DNA of 64,000 nucleotides from Isoetes taiwanensis. Its lineage: Eukaryota; Streptophyta; Lycopodiopsida; Isoetales; Isoetaceae. Shown here piece by piece: positions 11,377 through 24,300 of the stretch. Numbering within the stretch: position 1 is the stretch's first letter; the number at the start of each line of letters is the position of its first letter. The translations under genes and the position numbers were made by a program. The stretch covers positions 7,826,531 to 7,890,530 of the forward strand of contig JAJEKV010000025.1 in the NCBI GenBank assembly GCA_021234155.1. The letters run 5' to 3'. The notes below the pieces were generated by a model. That model was not told the DNA's origin. It made no database searches and saw only the letters and a program-made list of their open reading frames with translations.

Positions 11377-14246
11377 ATGGAGGCACGGCGAGGCCAAAGG
11401 GTGGTGATCGATCCAAAGGTTCGGCAGGTAGGCTTCGTTACTCCATGTCCAGGCTCTGATTCTGATCCTATTGTAGCACAATCTACAACAACATTATCTA
11501 CAGTTGTAGTATCCACGGCAATATCATCTCCATCTCCGGTGATCATTCCACCTGCAAGGATTGCAGAACCCCCAAAAGCCGCTCCCATGCCTGTTCCTTC
11601 CCCACCTTCTGCTGCATCCGCTGCAACACGTAGAATGAGGGATAGGGATGGGGAAGCCCATATGCCCATGGGAAGCTATAATCCTGTAGAGAATGTTCTG
11701 GCTACCTCAGTTGAATCAGGTGATAAGGGAAGTAATAGTGATATGCTTGGAAGCAGCCTTCAGACGGATGCTATTGATGATTTGGGTTCTAGTGTTATGT
11801 CAAAATTGAATGGCAGCTTGATGGACCTGAGTATGGGTTCTGGGAGTCCACAATCGGTTTCAACACAATTGTCTGTTGTTGCTGTTGGAAAGGGTCTAGA
11901 GACCCAAAAACCTCAACTGCCATCTGTGGTAGTTGAAAATAATGTTATAACCTTAATTTCCACAGCGCAGGTAGGGGATGCCATGCAGGGTGGAATTGGA
12001 TCGGGAATTTCACAACATCAGGCAGGTAGACATCTGGAGTTGATCTTGTTGATGGCAGATTGCTGTTTCATAACACCTTGAATCTTATTCTGTTCTCAAT
12101 TGGCAGAAGCTGATAAGTCTAGCAAGTCAACCAAGGAAAAAACCACAAAGGCAGAGCGAAGAGCACTACAGGAGGCACAGCGTGCTGCAAAGGCTGCAGC
12201 CAAAGAAACAGGTAACTCATTGTATATCCTGAAGCAGTTCCTTTATATTTTTGCCTTTGCTACTTGTAGTTGAATGGCACTATTCAGAATACTTTCAGCC
12301 GTTAAGTTTAATATGTAATCTTCACAGGTGCTAATAAAGGCGATGTAAATAATTCCCAGAAAGAGGGTAAAAAGAGTTTACCACAAAAAAAAGAGAGCTT
12401 GCCACAAAAGAAAGAGAGTTTACCAGACAAGAAACCCACTGCACCTGAGAAGAAGCCAGCCTTGCTGGCTGAAAAGAAGTCCGCAGAAAAGGCTCCTGAA
12501 AAGGATAAACGGAAGGACGTACCAGCACCTCGAATGCAGTTCGATGATGAACAGCGTGTGGCCAAGGCTAAAAGACGTTCTTTGGTTGAACAGACTGAGA
12601 CCAAAAACAGAGTTGAATTGTTCAGGCACTTGCCACAGTTCAAACACAGCACCCAACTTGCTTTGCTGGAAGCGAAGTTTCTTCATAATGACATGAACCA
12701 ACTGCATCCCGCTGTTTATCAGGTTAGTTTAAAAAATCCAATTTGTTGTCCCTTGATCACTTTGCAGGCAGTGTCTTTTCTAAAAGGGGCATCTTAGCAT
12801 TTGGCTTTTCATGGATTCTCTTATCGTGTTCCAGGCCAACTACCCAACATTGTCTGAGTCTTCTAGGAAATGAATAAGATGGAATACAGTGTTCCCATCA
12901 CTTTCATGTCTTCTTTGAACCAACTAAATGTTTTGTTATTAAGTACTAATATGGGATGCAAAATGCTGGTTTATGAGGTTAAACTAATTGTCATTTTCTT
13001 GAGCACCTTATGCAGGTTGGTTTGCAATATCTAAAGTGGGACATTGTTGGTGGTAACGCACGATGCGTAGCATTGTTGATGGCATTCAAGGAAATGATCA
13101 AAGATTACAGCACCCCTCCTGAGAAAGTTCTAACCAGGGACCTGACTGCCAGGATCAACAGTCACGTTTCATTCTTAACTACGTGTCGGCCACTTTCTAT
13201 AAGCATGGGCAATGCAATTAAATTTTTAAAGGCAAAAGTTGCTAAGATACCAGTAGCTCTTTCAGAGCCAGAGGCAAAGTCCTTATTAATTACGCAGATT
13301 GATACATTTATTCAAGAAAAAATAGTGCTGGCAGACAAGGAAATTGTAAAGCATGCTATGACGAAAATCAAAGATGGAGATGTTATATTGACACATGGTT
13401 CCTCGTGTGTTGTGGAGATGATCCTTATTCACGCACATGAGATTGGGAAGAAGTTTCGTGTTGTGGTTCTCGATTCAAGGCCTAGACTCGAAGGTAGAGG
13501 TCTGCTGCGCAGGCTCTATAGTAAAGGCATTGAATGTACCTATACACACATCAACGCTGCTTCATATATTATGGAAGAGGTTACACGTGTGTTCCTTGGA
13601 GCTGCATCTGTTTTATCAAATGGAGCTGTGTATTCAAGGGTCGGCACTGCATGCGTTGCAATGACAGCTAATGCATTTCGAGTGCCAGTGATGATCTGCT
13701 GTGAGACTTACAAGTTCCATGAGAGAGTACAGTTAGATTCGATTTGCTCGAATGAATTAGGTATGTTTTGCTTGTTTATACAATTTCGTCTATTAAATGA
13801 CAAAGGCTGTATTTTTTTTCGTGGGGGACTGTAGGTGACCCAGATGCTCTTACATCTTTCCCAACCGGTCATAGACCTAGTGTATTGGAAGGTTGGTCTG
13901 AGAATGAGCACCTGCAGTTACTGAATTTGACGTGAGTTGCTCCCAGGCATTTTTGCTCTTGTTGGTTTCTTTTTATGTTCTCGTCTTCTGATGTATTTGG
14001 GCGGATCTTGATCACAGATATGATGCAACACCTTCAGATTACGTGTCCGGGATTATAACAGAACTTGGAACAGTAAGGGAATTGTTGCCTCTATGTAGTT
14101 ATTTAGGATTTGGGATGCTTACTCTTTAGTAAACTCGGATACTTCTGCAAGTTTTCTGATGCATAAAATTTATTGTGGTCCAGGTTCCACCTACAAGTGT
14201 TCCAGTTATTCTAAGAGAGTACAGGAAAGAGCCAATTATGATATGA
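11377..14246 (+). CDS. Translation initiation factor eIF2B, delta subunit
   Basis: Delta subunit of eIF2B, the decameric cytosolic GDP-GTP exchange factor for eIF2. Seven exons join in frame with GT-AG introns: 11377-12025, 12107-12211, 12328-12722, 13016-13760, 13835-13931, 14018-14072 and 14184-14246, giving 702 residues. The first ATG is used; the plant-type motif VRQVGFVTP follows it closely. Residues 1 to about 215 are low-complexity (Ser, Pro, Thr, Val). A Lys/Glu/Ala-rich stretch follows with KAERRALQEAQRAAKAAAK, then a lysine-rich part with repeats of ESLPQKK. From about residue 310 comes the conserved IF-2B fold, with HGSSCVVEMIL, VVVLDSRPRLEGR, GAASVLSNGAVYSRVGTA, NELGDP and the C-terminal YVSGIITELG. 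Plant homologues are somewhat shorter; the extra length is in the tail. The short introns (74-86 bp for four of six) set a useful standard for this genome. No breaks are seen; it looks functional. Confidence 0.96.
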
Positions 14247-15187
14247 CATCGTTGTCTTCCAATTATCATATGAACTCCTTGTTTTTGAGTTCAAAATTTT
14301 GATGAGAAGAATACCAGGAGAAAGCTGTATAATTTACGGATGGTATGACAAAATGTACACATTCTACTGTGGGCTATAATGAGAATGTTCCAGCCCATGT
14401 GTGTGGACAATTATCCAAGACATGTTAGGGGAACGGAGGGTGGTTAGCTACAAATGGCAAATTTTGTATCGCTATGCGACTCGAGCTTTGTTACCATGGT
14501 TATTCCTTTTAGTGAAATAAAACGTGAGATGGATTTTTGACAGGTAATAATGCCTTCGTTTAAGTTAAAGGTTGTAAGAAGAGAAACGCCCTTTCAAAGG
14601 ATTAGGCGTCATGTTATGAAGTCATCATCAGAGACTGCAATGGCTGCTTTTATCTACTTTTAACTGTAGAAGCAGTACATCTACAATAATAAATTTCTCA
14701 AAAATGGTTGTGGCCATAAAACTGCTCTTTCGGGCAGGGTTTACAAATCTAACTCATGTTGTTTATAGTTCTTTGTGTCTATATCAGAGGTGCATCCATT
14801 TATAAGGGTAATCAATTCTGAATGGTTCTTGGGGATAATTTTTCTTCTCCGAGAGACGAGCAAGAAAAAAGATGACAATTAAACAAAAAAACTAAAGAAA
14901 AGCTCATAAAGACAGGACATTTTTGAAGTCATAAAGTACTTAATAAAATGACTTTTAAGATGTTATTATAAATAGACAAAGTTTAAAATAATTAACGACA
15001 CGTACATGGTAAATCATTCCTAACAATCATCTCACATTCCATTCTTAAAAAGAACTTGAAATTGGTCATTATCTTAAGTCATTCGACATAAAAGTGAGAA
15101 CTTTCCATTTTAAAGTTAATTAATTATTAAATTAATGTTAGTCATTTGTCTTGGAATATCCCCTTGAGAATATTCCCTCGACAACCA
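14247..15187. other. eIF2B 3' flank and AT-rich spacer
   Basis: The first few hundred bases should hold the 3' untranslated region and poly(A) site of the eIF2B gene; no unique signal can be fixed. The rest is AT-rich with no frame or repeat I can identify. Confidence 0.5.
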
Positions 15188-15510
15188 ATGTTACGCACTA
15201 GCACCTTAGTGATAACCAACACGCCAAAAGGGCAGATCCTTCAAGGAAATCATTATTCAACGCGCCCCAACCTTTTCAGGCTTTATCCCATGCCCCATAG
15301 ACCATATCAATTCCTCCGAGATGCTTGCCCTCAAGCATGTGGAACACACCAATGTTGTCACATGGAATTGTACCTTGGCTCTGATACCAAATGTTACACC
15401 TAGCACCTTAGTGATAACTAACATACAAAAAGTGCGAATCCTTCAAGGAAATCGTTATCCAACGGGCCCCAACCTTTTGAGGCTTTGTCCCATGCCCCAT
15501 AGACCATATC
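15188..15510 (-). repeat. Two copies of an LTR end (LTR retrotransposon relic)
   Basis: About 120 bp is present twice in the same direction, at 15188-15309 and 15391-15510; both begin 'atgttac' then 'tagcaccttagtgataac' and end 'cccatagaccatat'. On the minus strand both run towards an end reading 'gtaacat'. The copy at 15391 is followed directly (minus strand) by a primer binding site, so it is the inner end of a 5' LTR. The rest of the LTR and all coding parts are missing or unrecognisable, so this is a fragment, perhaps of a Copia-like or TRIM-type element. Confidence 0.6.
15377..15389 (-). other. Primer binding site, initiator-Met tRNA type
   Basis: On the minus strand the bases read TGGTATCAGAGCC. 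TGGTATCAGAGC is the usual primer binding site of plant Copia-type LTR retrotransposons, complementary to initiator methionine tRNA, and it sits just inside the LTR end, where it should be. Confidence 0.75.
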
Positions 15511-16668
15511 CTCACACACTCCTGGTATACCAGTAACTTTGTCGCTTGGGCTTATTAATCTCGAGAAATTTCATGGAATTTCCCCTAACTGAACTTTAAT
15601 AAACAATTAGTCAAATTACCTTCAATACCTTGTTGCCACATATGGTTCCCCTCTCGACTATGGCGAGCAACGAATCTATTGGCAACGCCAGAGTTGGCTC
15701 CAGAAAACATAAAGCTTAGCAATAGAAGGCCTCAGAGCAAAGCCCCATACCGCATCATATGAAATTTTATTGACGCAGAACAGAGATAAAAGTTGATGCA
15801 CTTGGAAAAGCAGAAGAGCTAGGAAAGATAATACAAATTGCTTTGATCCTAACCTGCTTGTTGAAAAAAATGGCCTAAAATGGCTCAACGGATTCCTCGC
15901 GAAACTCATCATAGCCGCGATCTGGCGCGGCTAAGAATCGTGTTTTATTGTCCAAAAACAACTCTGGGTAGAATGTATATGCATGAATGATAAGCTTATC
16001 CTTATTCTTATACCGTAAATTTCATAGATGAATCATATTGATCCTTGCTTCCACGGAGCATTTGTAAGCACAAAATACTTAATGATGGCCCCTTTAACCC
16101 TCGATTAAAACAAACCTATGGAAAACCCCGTGGACGCCAGGATAATAAGTAGCGCCGGCGGACAAGCAGGAACAATTATGTAAAATAAAAATGATGCGAT
16201 ATTACAGATGCCTGAAACGGTTATCACATGGGCTTTCATTCTCGAAACGGAATGGAGAATGGCTCCTGCATACGAGTTTTTGACTTCCGTAGGGTATGGT
16301 CGTCACGCTGCGGACCCCCACCTCGCAGCGACGGTAACCCCCGGCCCCTACCGGTTATCACGCAGCCATGGGTATCCCCGCCTACTTGTCAGTTTGGGCT
16401 TGTGGCCGTGTGTCGCATTCAGGGTTCCACAACCGAGACACCGTGCTCCATCATCCGCGTTCTAATGGCCTCTCGTCAGATCGAATGTCCGCACCGCGTT
16501 CCGGGTGACCAACTGCATTAGATGACCACGTCCGTGTTGAAGAAAATACTCGGCATGCCGATTTGAAAGAATTCACGCGGGTTTGAAACCATTTGCCTTC
16601 CAAAGCTTGCACCGGACAGTATTCTTCGAAATTCAATTCCTCCGACACTCAGCTATGGCTTCCATGGC
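15511..16668. other. Spacer with a GC-rich island, no recognised gene
   Basis: AT-rich DNA gives way at about 16200-16560 to a clearly more GC-rich patch containing overlapping open frames of 65-97 codons in several frames. None resembles a known protein, so they are probably chance frames. The patch lies just upstream of a TATA box and the pogo-type transposase relic and may be that element's 5' end. Confidence 0.4.
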
Positions 16669-16675
16669 TATAAAA
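16669..16675 (+). promoter_or_regulatory. Candidate TATA box of the pogo-type element
   Basis: TATAAAA occurs in a GC-rich setting ('ggctataaaatctcgccc') about 140 bp upstream of the first long frame and 700 bp upstream of the first clear transposase motif. Pyrimidine-rich DNA follows. Suggestive only. Confidence 0.35.
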
Positions 16676-16814
16676 TCTCGCCCTCCTCTTCAGTTCAAAT
16701 AAAGACGAGAGGAGGCCGTGAAGAGCACGAAGTGTAGCCATGGTTTCAATTTAGGGCACTAAGAGAATCCGGCGTCAAAGGGGTTCCAGAGAACGATCAT
16801 CCAAGAGGGTTCAT

Positions 16815-18142
16815 ATGAGAGGAGGGCACCACAGGTCGCTGGCCGCTACTCAGTCCAATGCCAAGGAGGCCGAAAGTAGGGAGAGGGCAAATGCGCCGAC
16901 ATCCTCAAGAGGGCAATTTGGTACTTCCCACCCAGAGAGGTTTCTAGAGGTCCGTATACCGAGTCCACAAAGGATTGGCTATACTCTACCAACAAGCCAC
17001 AAGCAAAACAAATAATTCACGTATATTGGACAACTTCCAAGAGGAGGAGTTTCAATTGGGCTCCAAGATAAGTGTAGCAAGGGATGGGGTCAGCACTATC
17101 TCACGTCAAGGAAAAAGGGCAAAGAGAGATGGCTAGAGCAGTGGGCTCATGTGGTGAATCCGAGTACCAAAGTGCAAGGTGGTGTTTTAAACAAAGACAC
17201 TCAAGTGGTCAAGGAGTCTCAGAACCCTAGATGTGGGCTGCGGCTCGTACATGACACAGAGAACCTCGACAACTTCTATGCCGCTTGGGCGCATTTATGT
17301 TTAATTTGCCTTCCCTTCGAAGTATATGGAACGTCGACGGTAGACCGGAATTCAGCAGTGGAGCGAAGGTTGAAAATCATAGCTAGAAAGGGGAGAATAG
17401 GTGAGGGAGGTAGTTGCGAACAATAGGGAATGGGTTACTATTTTGGTTTGTGTTAATGCCAGATCCCCAACATGTATATTTTAAAGGTAATCGTGATGAG
17501 GCAAAAGATCATATTGCAAGATGTGAAGAAGGTACACCAGCGTCCAATCTTCGCTTGGATGACATCGAATCAAGTTAAGTCATGGCCGCTACATTTGCCA
17601 AAGAAGAGTCTCCTGTGTGGTGTATCCTCGCATCAGCCTCACCTTATCATATTACGGTCATGGCGTTTCATGTGAGCCGGGAAGTCATATTGGAGGCAAA
17701 AAGAGAAGGGCATCCACTTTTGCCTTATTGCCTCCACACACATCTCTTCATAGGCTTCAGCCTCTAGATGTGGCATGCTTTGCCTTTTAAGGCAAAGATT
17801 CAAGAGGCATGTAGCTGCCTCTACATACAGTGTAAAGGAGGGCGTAACCAAAGAAGGAGGAGAGATAGTAATTGATTTCCTTCAATTGCATGCGGCCCTC
17901 ACACCCCAAAACACGGGCAAGGTGTTTTAGGGCAACCATATATGGCTCCTTTTGACCAGGAGAAGGTTAAGCCGTGTCAAGAATGTACCAAAGTTTGGGA
18001 GTGCATGTTGAAGACATTACGTTGTTGTGAGCAAGCCGAGAATATTTTACCATCCGTGATATGGCACAAGTGGGAGGGGCCTTTGATTACGGCGTATGTG
18101 CACCACCTATGGAGGCCTTACCAACTCCCAAATGAAGTGTGA
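16815..18142 (+). pseudogene. Pogo-type (DDE_1 superfamily) transposase relic
   Basis: Several plus-strand frames carry, in the right order, landmarks of the Tc1/mariner pogo-like DDE_1 transposases. NREWVTILVCVNA at 17418-17460 matches the block after the first catalytic Asp. VYFKGNRDEAK follows from about 17475. LHRLQPLDVACFAF at 17742-17787 matches the 'PPHTSH.LQPLDV..F.P.K' block, with KIQEAC just after. AALTPQNTGKVF at about 17892-17925 matches the helix 'AFTPENI..GFR.TGIYP', and a remnant reading IYGPF lies beyond. The enzyme cuts and joins transposon ends in the nucleus. Stops and frameshifts separate almost every block, so the copy is dead. The DNA-binding HTH region should lie in 16815-17150 but is not recognisable, and no terminal inverted repeats were found. 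Confidence 0.75.
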
Positions 18143-21100
18143 ATGACCAAATGCCACACAATCCGCCAGGATCAAGTGCCACAAGTCAATTCACGGAACA
18201 TAACCCATGAATCAGCCCATTTGAGGTGTCAGCCAGAGGAGGTGTCGTGTGCATGCCAATTACGCGGAGGCCCAAACATGTGGCATGCCATCACGCCACA
18301 TAAGGGCAAGGGAAGAGAGGCTTTGCCCCCGTGACCGAGGGAGAGTTCACATATCGGCGATGGTTTTGTGGAGGCATTGAGAGCTGAACATGCTAGAAGG
18401 GCAGAGGCCGGAGAAATTGAAATTGGAGCAACCGACAAAGAAGGAAGGTTGAGACTGCAAGGAGGAAGGCCGAAAAGGGAGGAGGTCACAAGAGGGCAAT
18501 AAGCACAAAAGGAGGAGAGAGAGAAGATAGTTGGTCGATGCAAGGGAAGCCGCAAGTGCCGCAAGGCTTAGGGAGTTTATGTACCCAAGGGGACTAGAGT
18601 GGCATCCATATTTGGTTTTCAACCACCTCTTTTTTGTTCCCAAGAATTTTTGTTTAAGAAACGTGAAGGTATTTGTCTTTAGTCATAAGAAGGGTCACAT
18701 AAATGATTTGCCTTAAAAAAATTACTTACATGTAATATTTTGAAGACCCGGCCGCATAAATTAACATTATTTTTAGAGCACTCTAGTAGGAGGGCTCGCT
18801 TCCCGTGGATCGTTCGTGATTGTCCCATAGGACAGTGAAGTCCCAAGCACCTCGCACTCCATGTAGTGAAGAATTTGTGACCAAAGGACAAACATTCCGG
18901 CACGCTTTATGAAGATGTATGCTTGATAGAAAACCATCGTCATAATTAGAGGACCGAGTGAGTATACATTCTTATCAACCCGGTGCGTACCTGGGCCTAT
19001 GTTACCTCCAAGCAGAACAAAACTAGTGAGTAGAAATATGTTATACCTCAAGCAGTAACAAAACTAGTGAGAATAGTGCCAATTTTGACACTCTAAGCAT
19101 TGACTTCAACGTAATAACGTGCTGATCTTCGATGTCGCCAGCCCTTTGATTTCGTGAATATGGAATCAATCTAATATCCAAAGAATCTTCAATGTCCTTT
19201 GACTTCAAATATGGCATGCTCAGAACCAAGGTGGAAATTGAAGGTTGCAAAGGCCTTGCAGGATACCTCAAATGAAATTGCCGCAAAATAAAGACCTTTA
19301 AAACAAGTCTATGTTTAATGTAGCCTTCTACCTTGCAGATACGCCACTATGCAAATGAAGTCTATAGAGCCTTGCAACATCCCTTTACTCATGCAAATGA
19401 AGTCTTCATAAAATAAAACCCCAAAATGGTTCTCCTTATTGCTCACTCCTTATTGCTCACTTTTGGATCATCGATCCGCAGATGATTAGAGCAAGGTGGT
19501 GTTAAGGAAGATGTGAAAAGTTTGGGTCAAGAATAATTACACTCTTGATTACCATCCATGTTCAAGACATTTTTTGCTACAACTGAGGACATGAGGTAAT
19601 TTCGCACCATGTCGCCATTGATGCAAAAACAATGGCAATAGTGCGTGTTCAACTCCTCGTGACGCTCTTCGCATCGCAAGGATGTCCGTAATTTAAATTC
19701 CATTTGACTTAGCACAAAACTTCGTACCGGTTGAGAAGAGACTTATACCGCTTATAAATTTTCAGATTGTGTAAATTTTGGCCTATGCAAAGGTAGTACC
19801 TAACTATTGTTTGGTACAGTATCTCAAGGTATAAATATCAATGTGAATAAAGTAGTTGCATAAGCCATTTTCGCGAGAACCTCCTATATTATGCCCTAAA
19901 GGAATACTTTGTGCATGATCATAACAACATACCTTAGATTGTATTAAAAATCGCTGACCTCAATATAAGAGGGAAGAAAGAGATACATGCAAATCTATCC
20001 TTGCCGTAAATTTTTGCACATGGGCATAATCTATGCTCTTTCGTCCACACGGCCATGACTCTCAAGGCTGCTAGCCTTAAGTGAAGAACAATAAATTATC
20101 TCTACACAAAACATGGGGAAATTTTATATTGGATAGAGATGTTGCAAATGCTTTTGAAAGCAAGATGGAACAAGATGGACAAATGTTTTCCATATATTCC
20201 ATACATATATTCTCATCTTCCATTTTAGACATGGCTAAAACCACTCAACTTTAGAACATGTATCGACATTTGTTTCTAGTTCACACAAAATCGTATAATA
20301 GTTTGCCCATGGTTTTAAAGTCAACAATTTGTTCTAAGCATTTAAGTTTTTTTATTATGAAGTTTTGGTTCCATTTTACTCACCTCATTGGGCATCAAGA
20401 TGAGAACATACATTAGAACACGTTCCTCCATCCTAGAACTTTTTGTTAGAAATGTTATAAATAAGTGAACCTAAAAGCAAAGCCTTGATAGCATGAAACA
20501 TATTATGCGTATATCGTGCATAAAAGACCTTAAACTAGGTTTTCCTTATTGTCTTTGACAAAAATTAGACTTGCATGGCATTTTGGGGAAAAAAATAAAT
20601 GATGAAGACTTTTGTGTGAAGTGCAAAGAATAACGCATTGAAACCAACTATAAGTTGGAATAAATAAGAAATGACGAAGACTTCCACGTGAGGTCTAGAG
20701 AATAATGTATTGAACCCAACTGCATGCAAGTGTTGTATAGGCACCCTATCCTTGCAATGAAATATGATCTGTTGCATGACACTTTTATGGCATTTTGAAC
20801 AAATGTTCATGCAACATACCTAAGGTTTATTATAACTAGGGTTGATATGGTTCATAGAAAATGCAATTTTGCACTATTACTTGCTAAAATCATCAAACAT
20901 AAATGCCAAAGCTTCGACAACTAGTTTTATGTCCACGATCTGACAATATATAATGCTTAAAAGATATAAGGCTTGCGTTAGATAAATTTGCAAATCCAAA
21001 CCATTCTCTATCTAAGCTTGACATAGTTCATAGAAAAATGCAATTTTGCATTGCTATTTAAAGAGAAAAATCATCAAAAAGAGGTGCCAAAACTTCAGCA

Positions 21101-21397
21101 GTTAATTCCATTTCCACAATTTGACAATATATTGCTTAAAAATGTTAGATAAATTTGCATATCTAAACTATTCTCTATAGACAATTGCTCAATTGCTTCT
21201 TTTCGTATTTCAGTTGTTAAGAAAACATGCTCTTCAGCAATAGGAAGGAGAAATATGGATAAGAAAGCGAAAAGTGGGTAAGCTACCTTCTTATATATAT
21301 ATTTATTTTGGCATCTCAAGATAAATGAACAGATAGATAAATAGATAGGGTTCTTAACATAAGGGCGTATTAAATATCACTTAGATAAGACAAAACT
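18143..21397. other. Intergenic DNA, no recognised gene
   Basis: No coding similarity is visible in any frame. The motif 'catgcaaatgaagtct' recurs near 19350-19400, a diverged pair sharing 'gaagact' and 'gaataa' lies near 20600-20720, and a larger duplication is listed at 20842-21181. The right end directly precedes the Helitron relic and may be part of it. Confidence 0.45.
20842..21181 (+). repeat. Diverged tandem duplication of about 170 bp
   Basis: Copies at about 20842-21012 and 21017-21181 share 'gttcatagaaaa', 'tgcaattttgca', 'aaatcatcaaa', 'tgacaatata', 'gttagataaatttgca' and 'attctctat' in the same order. Many substitutions and gaps show it is old. Non-coding. Confidence 0.7.
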
Positions 21398-24300
21398 ATG
21401 GAGGGCAATGATAGAACTATATTAGAGAGGTATAGGGAGGGAGAACGAAAAAGAGCTAGAGAACGTTACGCAAATCTGGCAGAGGATGATAGGGAGAGGA
21501 TTCGAGAAAGAGCTAGAGAACGTGGGTAAAAGACAACCGCCGAAATGCAGAATGATAAAAGAGAGGAATCCATTATCCTATGGCTACAAAATTAATGATG
21601 AATGTAACCCAACAATTATAGATTTAAATAGCTCATCTGTAGTTGTAGATGGGCAAAGTGCAGATGGTAGAGAACAATACATGAACTCATTTGAAGGTGG
21701 AGATATTGCTATAATCGAACAAGGGAATGCAGTTGAAGGTCATAGAGATATAACACGACGGACAAGCAGAGAGCCTTATGCAAATTTATCAGAAGAAGAT
21801 AGGGAGAGGATACGATGTAGGAGACGAGAGCGATATGCCAATTTGTTTATCAATGATAGACAGAGAATTCTACAAAGAGCAGCGGATAGATATGCAAACT
21901 TGCCCGAGGAGGTGAGAGATAGAATACGACAGAGAGAGAGAGAGAACGCTACACAAATTTACCCTCAAGACTAAGAGAAAGAGTTCGAGAACCCAGAAGC
22001 AGACACTGGCGCAAATTTATCTCGAGGAGGAGAGAGATACCAAGACCGCTAGGCGAGCGTAACGCTATGAGTTGCCTCAGACGAGATAAGATTAGAATGC
22101 GAAAGGGCTAGAGAACGTCGACTCCATCCTAATCGGAGACTTATATAGTAGACGGGGTGAGATCCAACATTTGCTCATGTAGATAATATTGGATCATCCA
22201 GCCAAACACATACGCAAGAAGAAATTAGGGTGTCGAAAACAATGCTATCCGCTTCAACCCATTGGCAAGCTCAAGCACAACAAATGAATTTGGCCATACG
22301 TCAAAGTTATGTGATGTGTACATGTAATAAACAGTGTACATATTGTCAAATCCCGTTGCTCAATGTTGAACGTGATGGATTTTGTTGCAATAGAGGGAGA
22401 TGATTACTACCACATTTACCCCCTTTGCCGTGACGTTAAAATACTATCTACCTATCTATCTATGGCACTACAGAACCTTTACAATAGACAAGAATTTGCT
22501 GTGATATCGAGAAAAGTGAACAGGCTTTTTTGTTTTAGTGTGCTCGGAGTCAGAGGCAGATTTGTAAATTTGGATTTTCCTTCATTAGTGACTATCCGTG
22601 ATTTAACTTTTACCATCGACTACGCCCTATCAAGCAGAAGTCGACATCCGGCGCATTGGTATATCTATGACTAATCGTAATCTGCGCATACTGACATGCA
22701 ATCTAAAACCAAAGTGTGCTTACCAGTTGGTGGCAATTGTTGGTCTAACTTTGACCAAATAACCATTTATCCTAAATCTCCAAACTATGGGAAGTATGGA
22801 TTTGCCATATCAGCATATATGCAACCATTGAAGGAGCAAATGGTAAGCAATGAGATTGGGTACCATTGTGGATGCTGATAATACTACCGAGATTGCACCA
22901 CGAAATGCAGGATTTTGCAAGAAATGAAGGGGAGCCAACCTCAAGTGAATATCCTTGATCCTATGTATGAGCTATTACAATACCCTCCTATTCCCTCACG
23001 GCACTTAGGTTGGGGGTCCTAGAAATGAATTTGGCTTTTACACAATTACAATGGTACAAGGCAAGATTGCTACATGAAGACCATTTCTCCACTAGGTCGC
23101 TTTATGTGGGAATATTTGCTGACATGTATTCAAGAGTTGAAGATGCTCGATTGAATTATTTTAGAACGCCAAATATTTCGAACTCAAGGGTGCAAGACGC
23201 ATGAGGACTATTCGTAACGGAGAATGACTCCATCAAGTGACATAATCTTGCCCCTCATCATTCTTGGGATGTCAATGGTGGTGCTCGCGTAAAGTCGCAG
23301 ACATTGGCACCGCCAAGATCCAAAGGTCGCCCAAATATTTATCACTATGACTACAAACACAAAGATTGGCTGCAGATAAGAGATAGACTTTAATTCGACG
23401 TAATAAGGTCCGGATATTCCTAAGTGATCGCTATCCGATGTTTTCATGGACGCATTACGCCGTTGAAGGAGCTTTTCATAAATTCTTCCAACGATATCAT
23501 ATATAATAATAGTCATAAATTCCAAAACGTGGATTGCCTCTAATATGCCCATCTCTGCCTTATGCGACTAAACCCGACATACCAATTGAATGTATTAGAT
23601 CTAGATCATCTCGACCGCTTACTCGGATCCTCGCTTCTTCGAGCACAAGTCCAAAAATTCATGATACATAAACATACGTAAAGGTGCTCTCCAAATAGAA
23701 ATTCTCTGTTGTTATAAATATCCAAAGGATGTTAACCCAACAATATATCTTGATTCTAAGGGTTACGCATAATATAGAAGGAGAAGTATAGACGATGTAT
23801 GGGTGATTTCTATAATGCTTTCCTTCTTCGTGAGTTGGCTTGTCACATTATGGTAGACATTTATTCTACACCCATTCTCTTACCTTTATAGCTATATTTA
23901 TATGTACTTTGATAGTGCCACAAAAATCTTAAAGATAGACACTCAACTTTCTATACCATCGCCTTAAGCAAATGAACATGAAATGGTTGGAAGAATTTTC
24001 GGTGAACAATGACTGCGAAAAAGTACCACCTATCTCGAACAAGCCGCTAACCCACCTCCTAGAGATGAAATACAAGATTATTTGAGGGCATGTTCTTCAC
24101 AAGAATGTATAAAAGATGGAGAAATAACAATGTCATATGAAATAACAAGTAAGTCTCCCCGCCAGAAATGTGCCTACCCCTACATCTACTACATCCAAAA
24201 CACAAGATCTTTATTAGATAGATATTTCTTAATGCCTCTCAAGACCTTTGGAATTTGATGCCTTCACATACATTGAATATTATGAACAAATATACATTGA

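Noticed and set aside
11334-11669. 111-codon minus-strand frame over the start of the eIF2B gene
   Set aside because: It is the antisense of exon 1, which has clear conserved coding sense; no independent support.
12308-12707. Three overlapping minus-strand frames across eIF2B exon 3
   Set aside because: Antisense shadows of the lysine-rich exon; composition simply mirrors the repeat.
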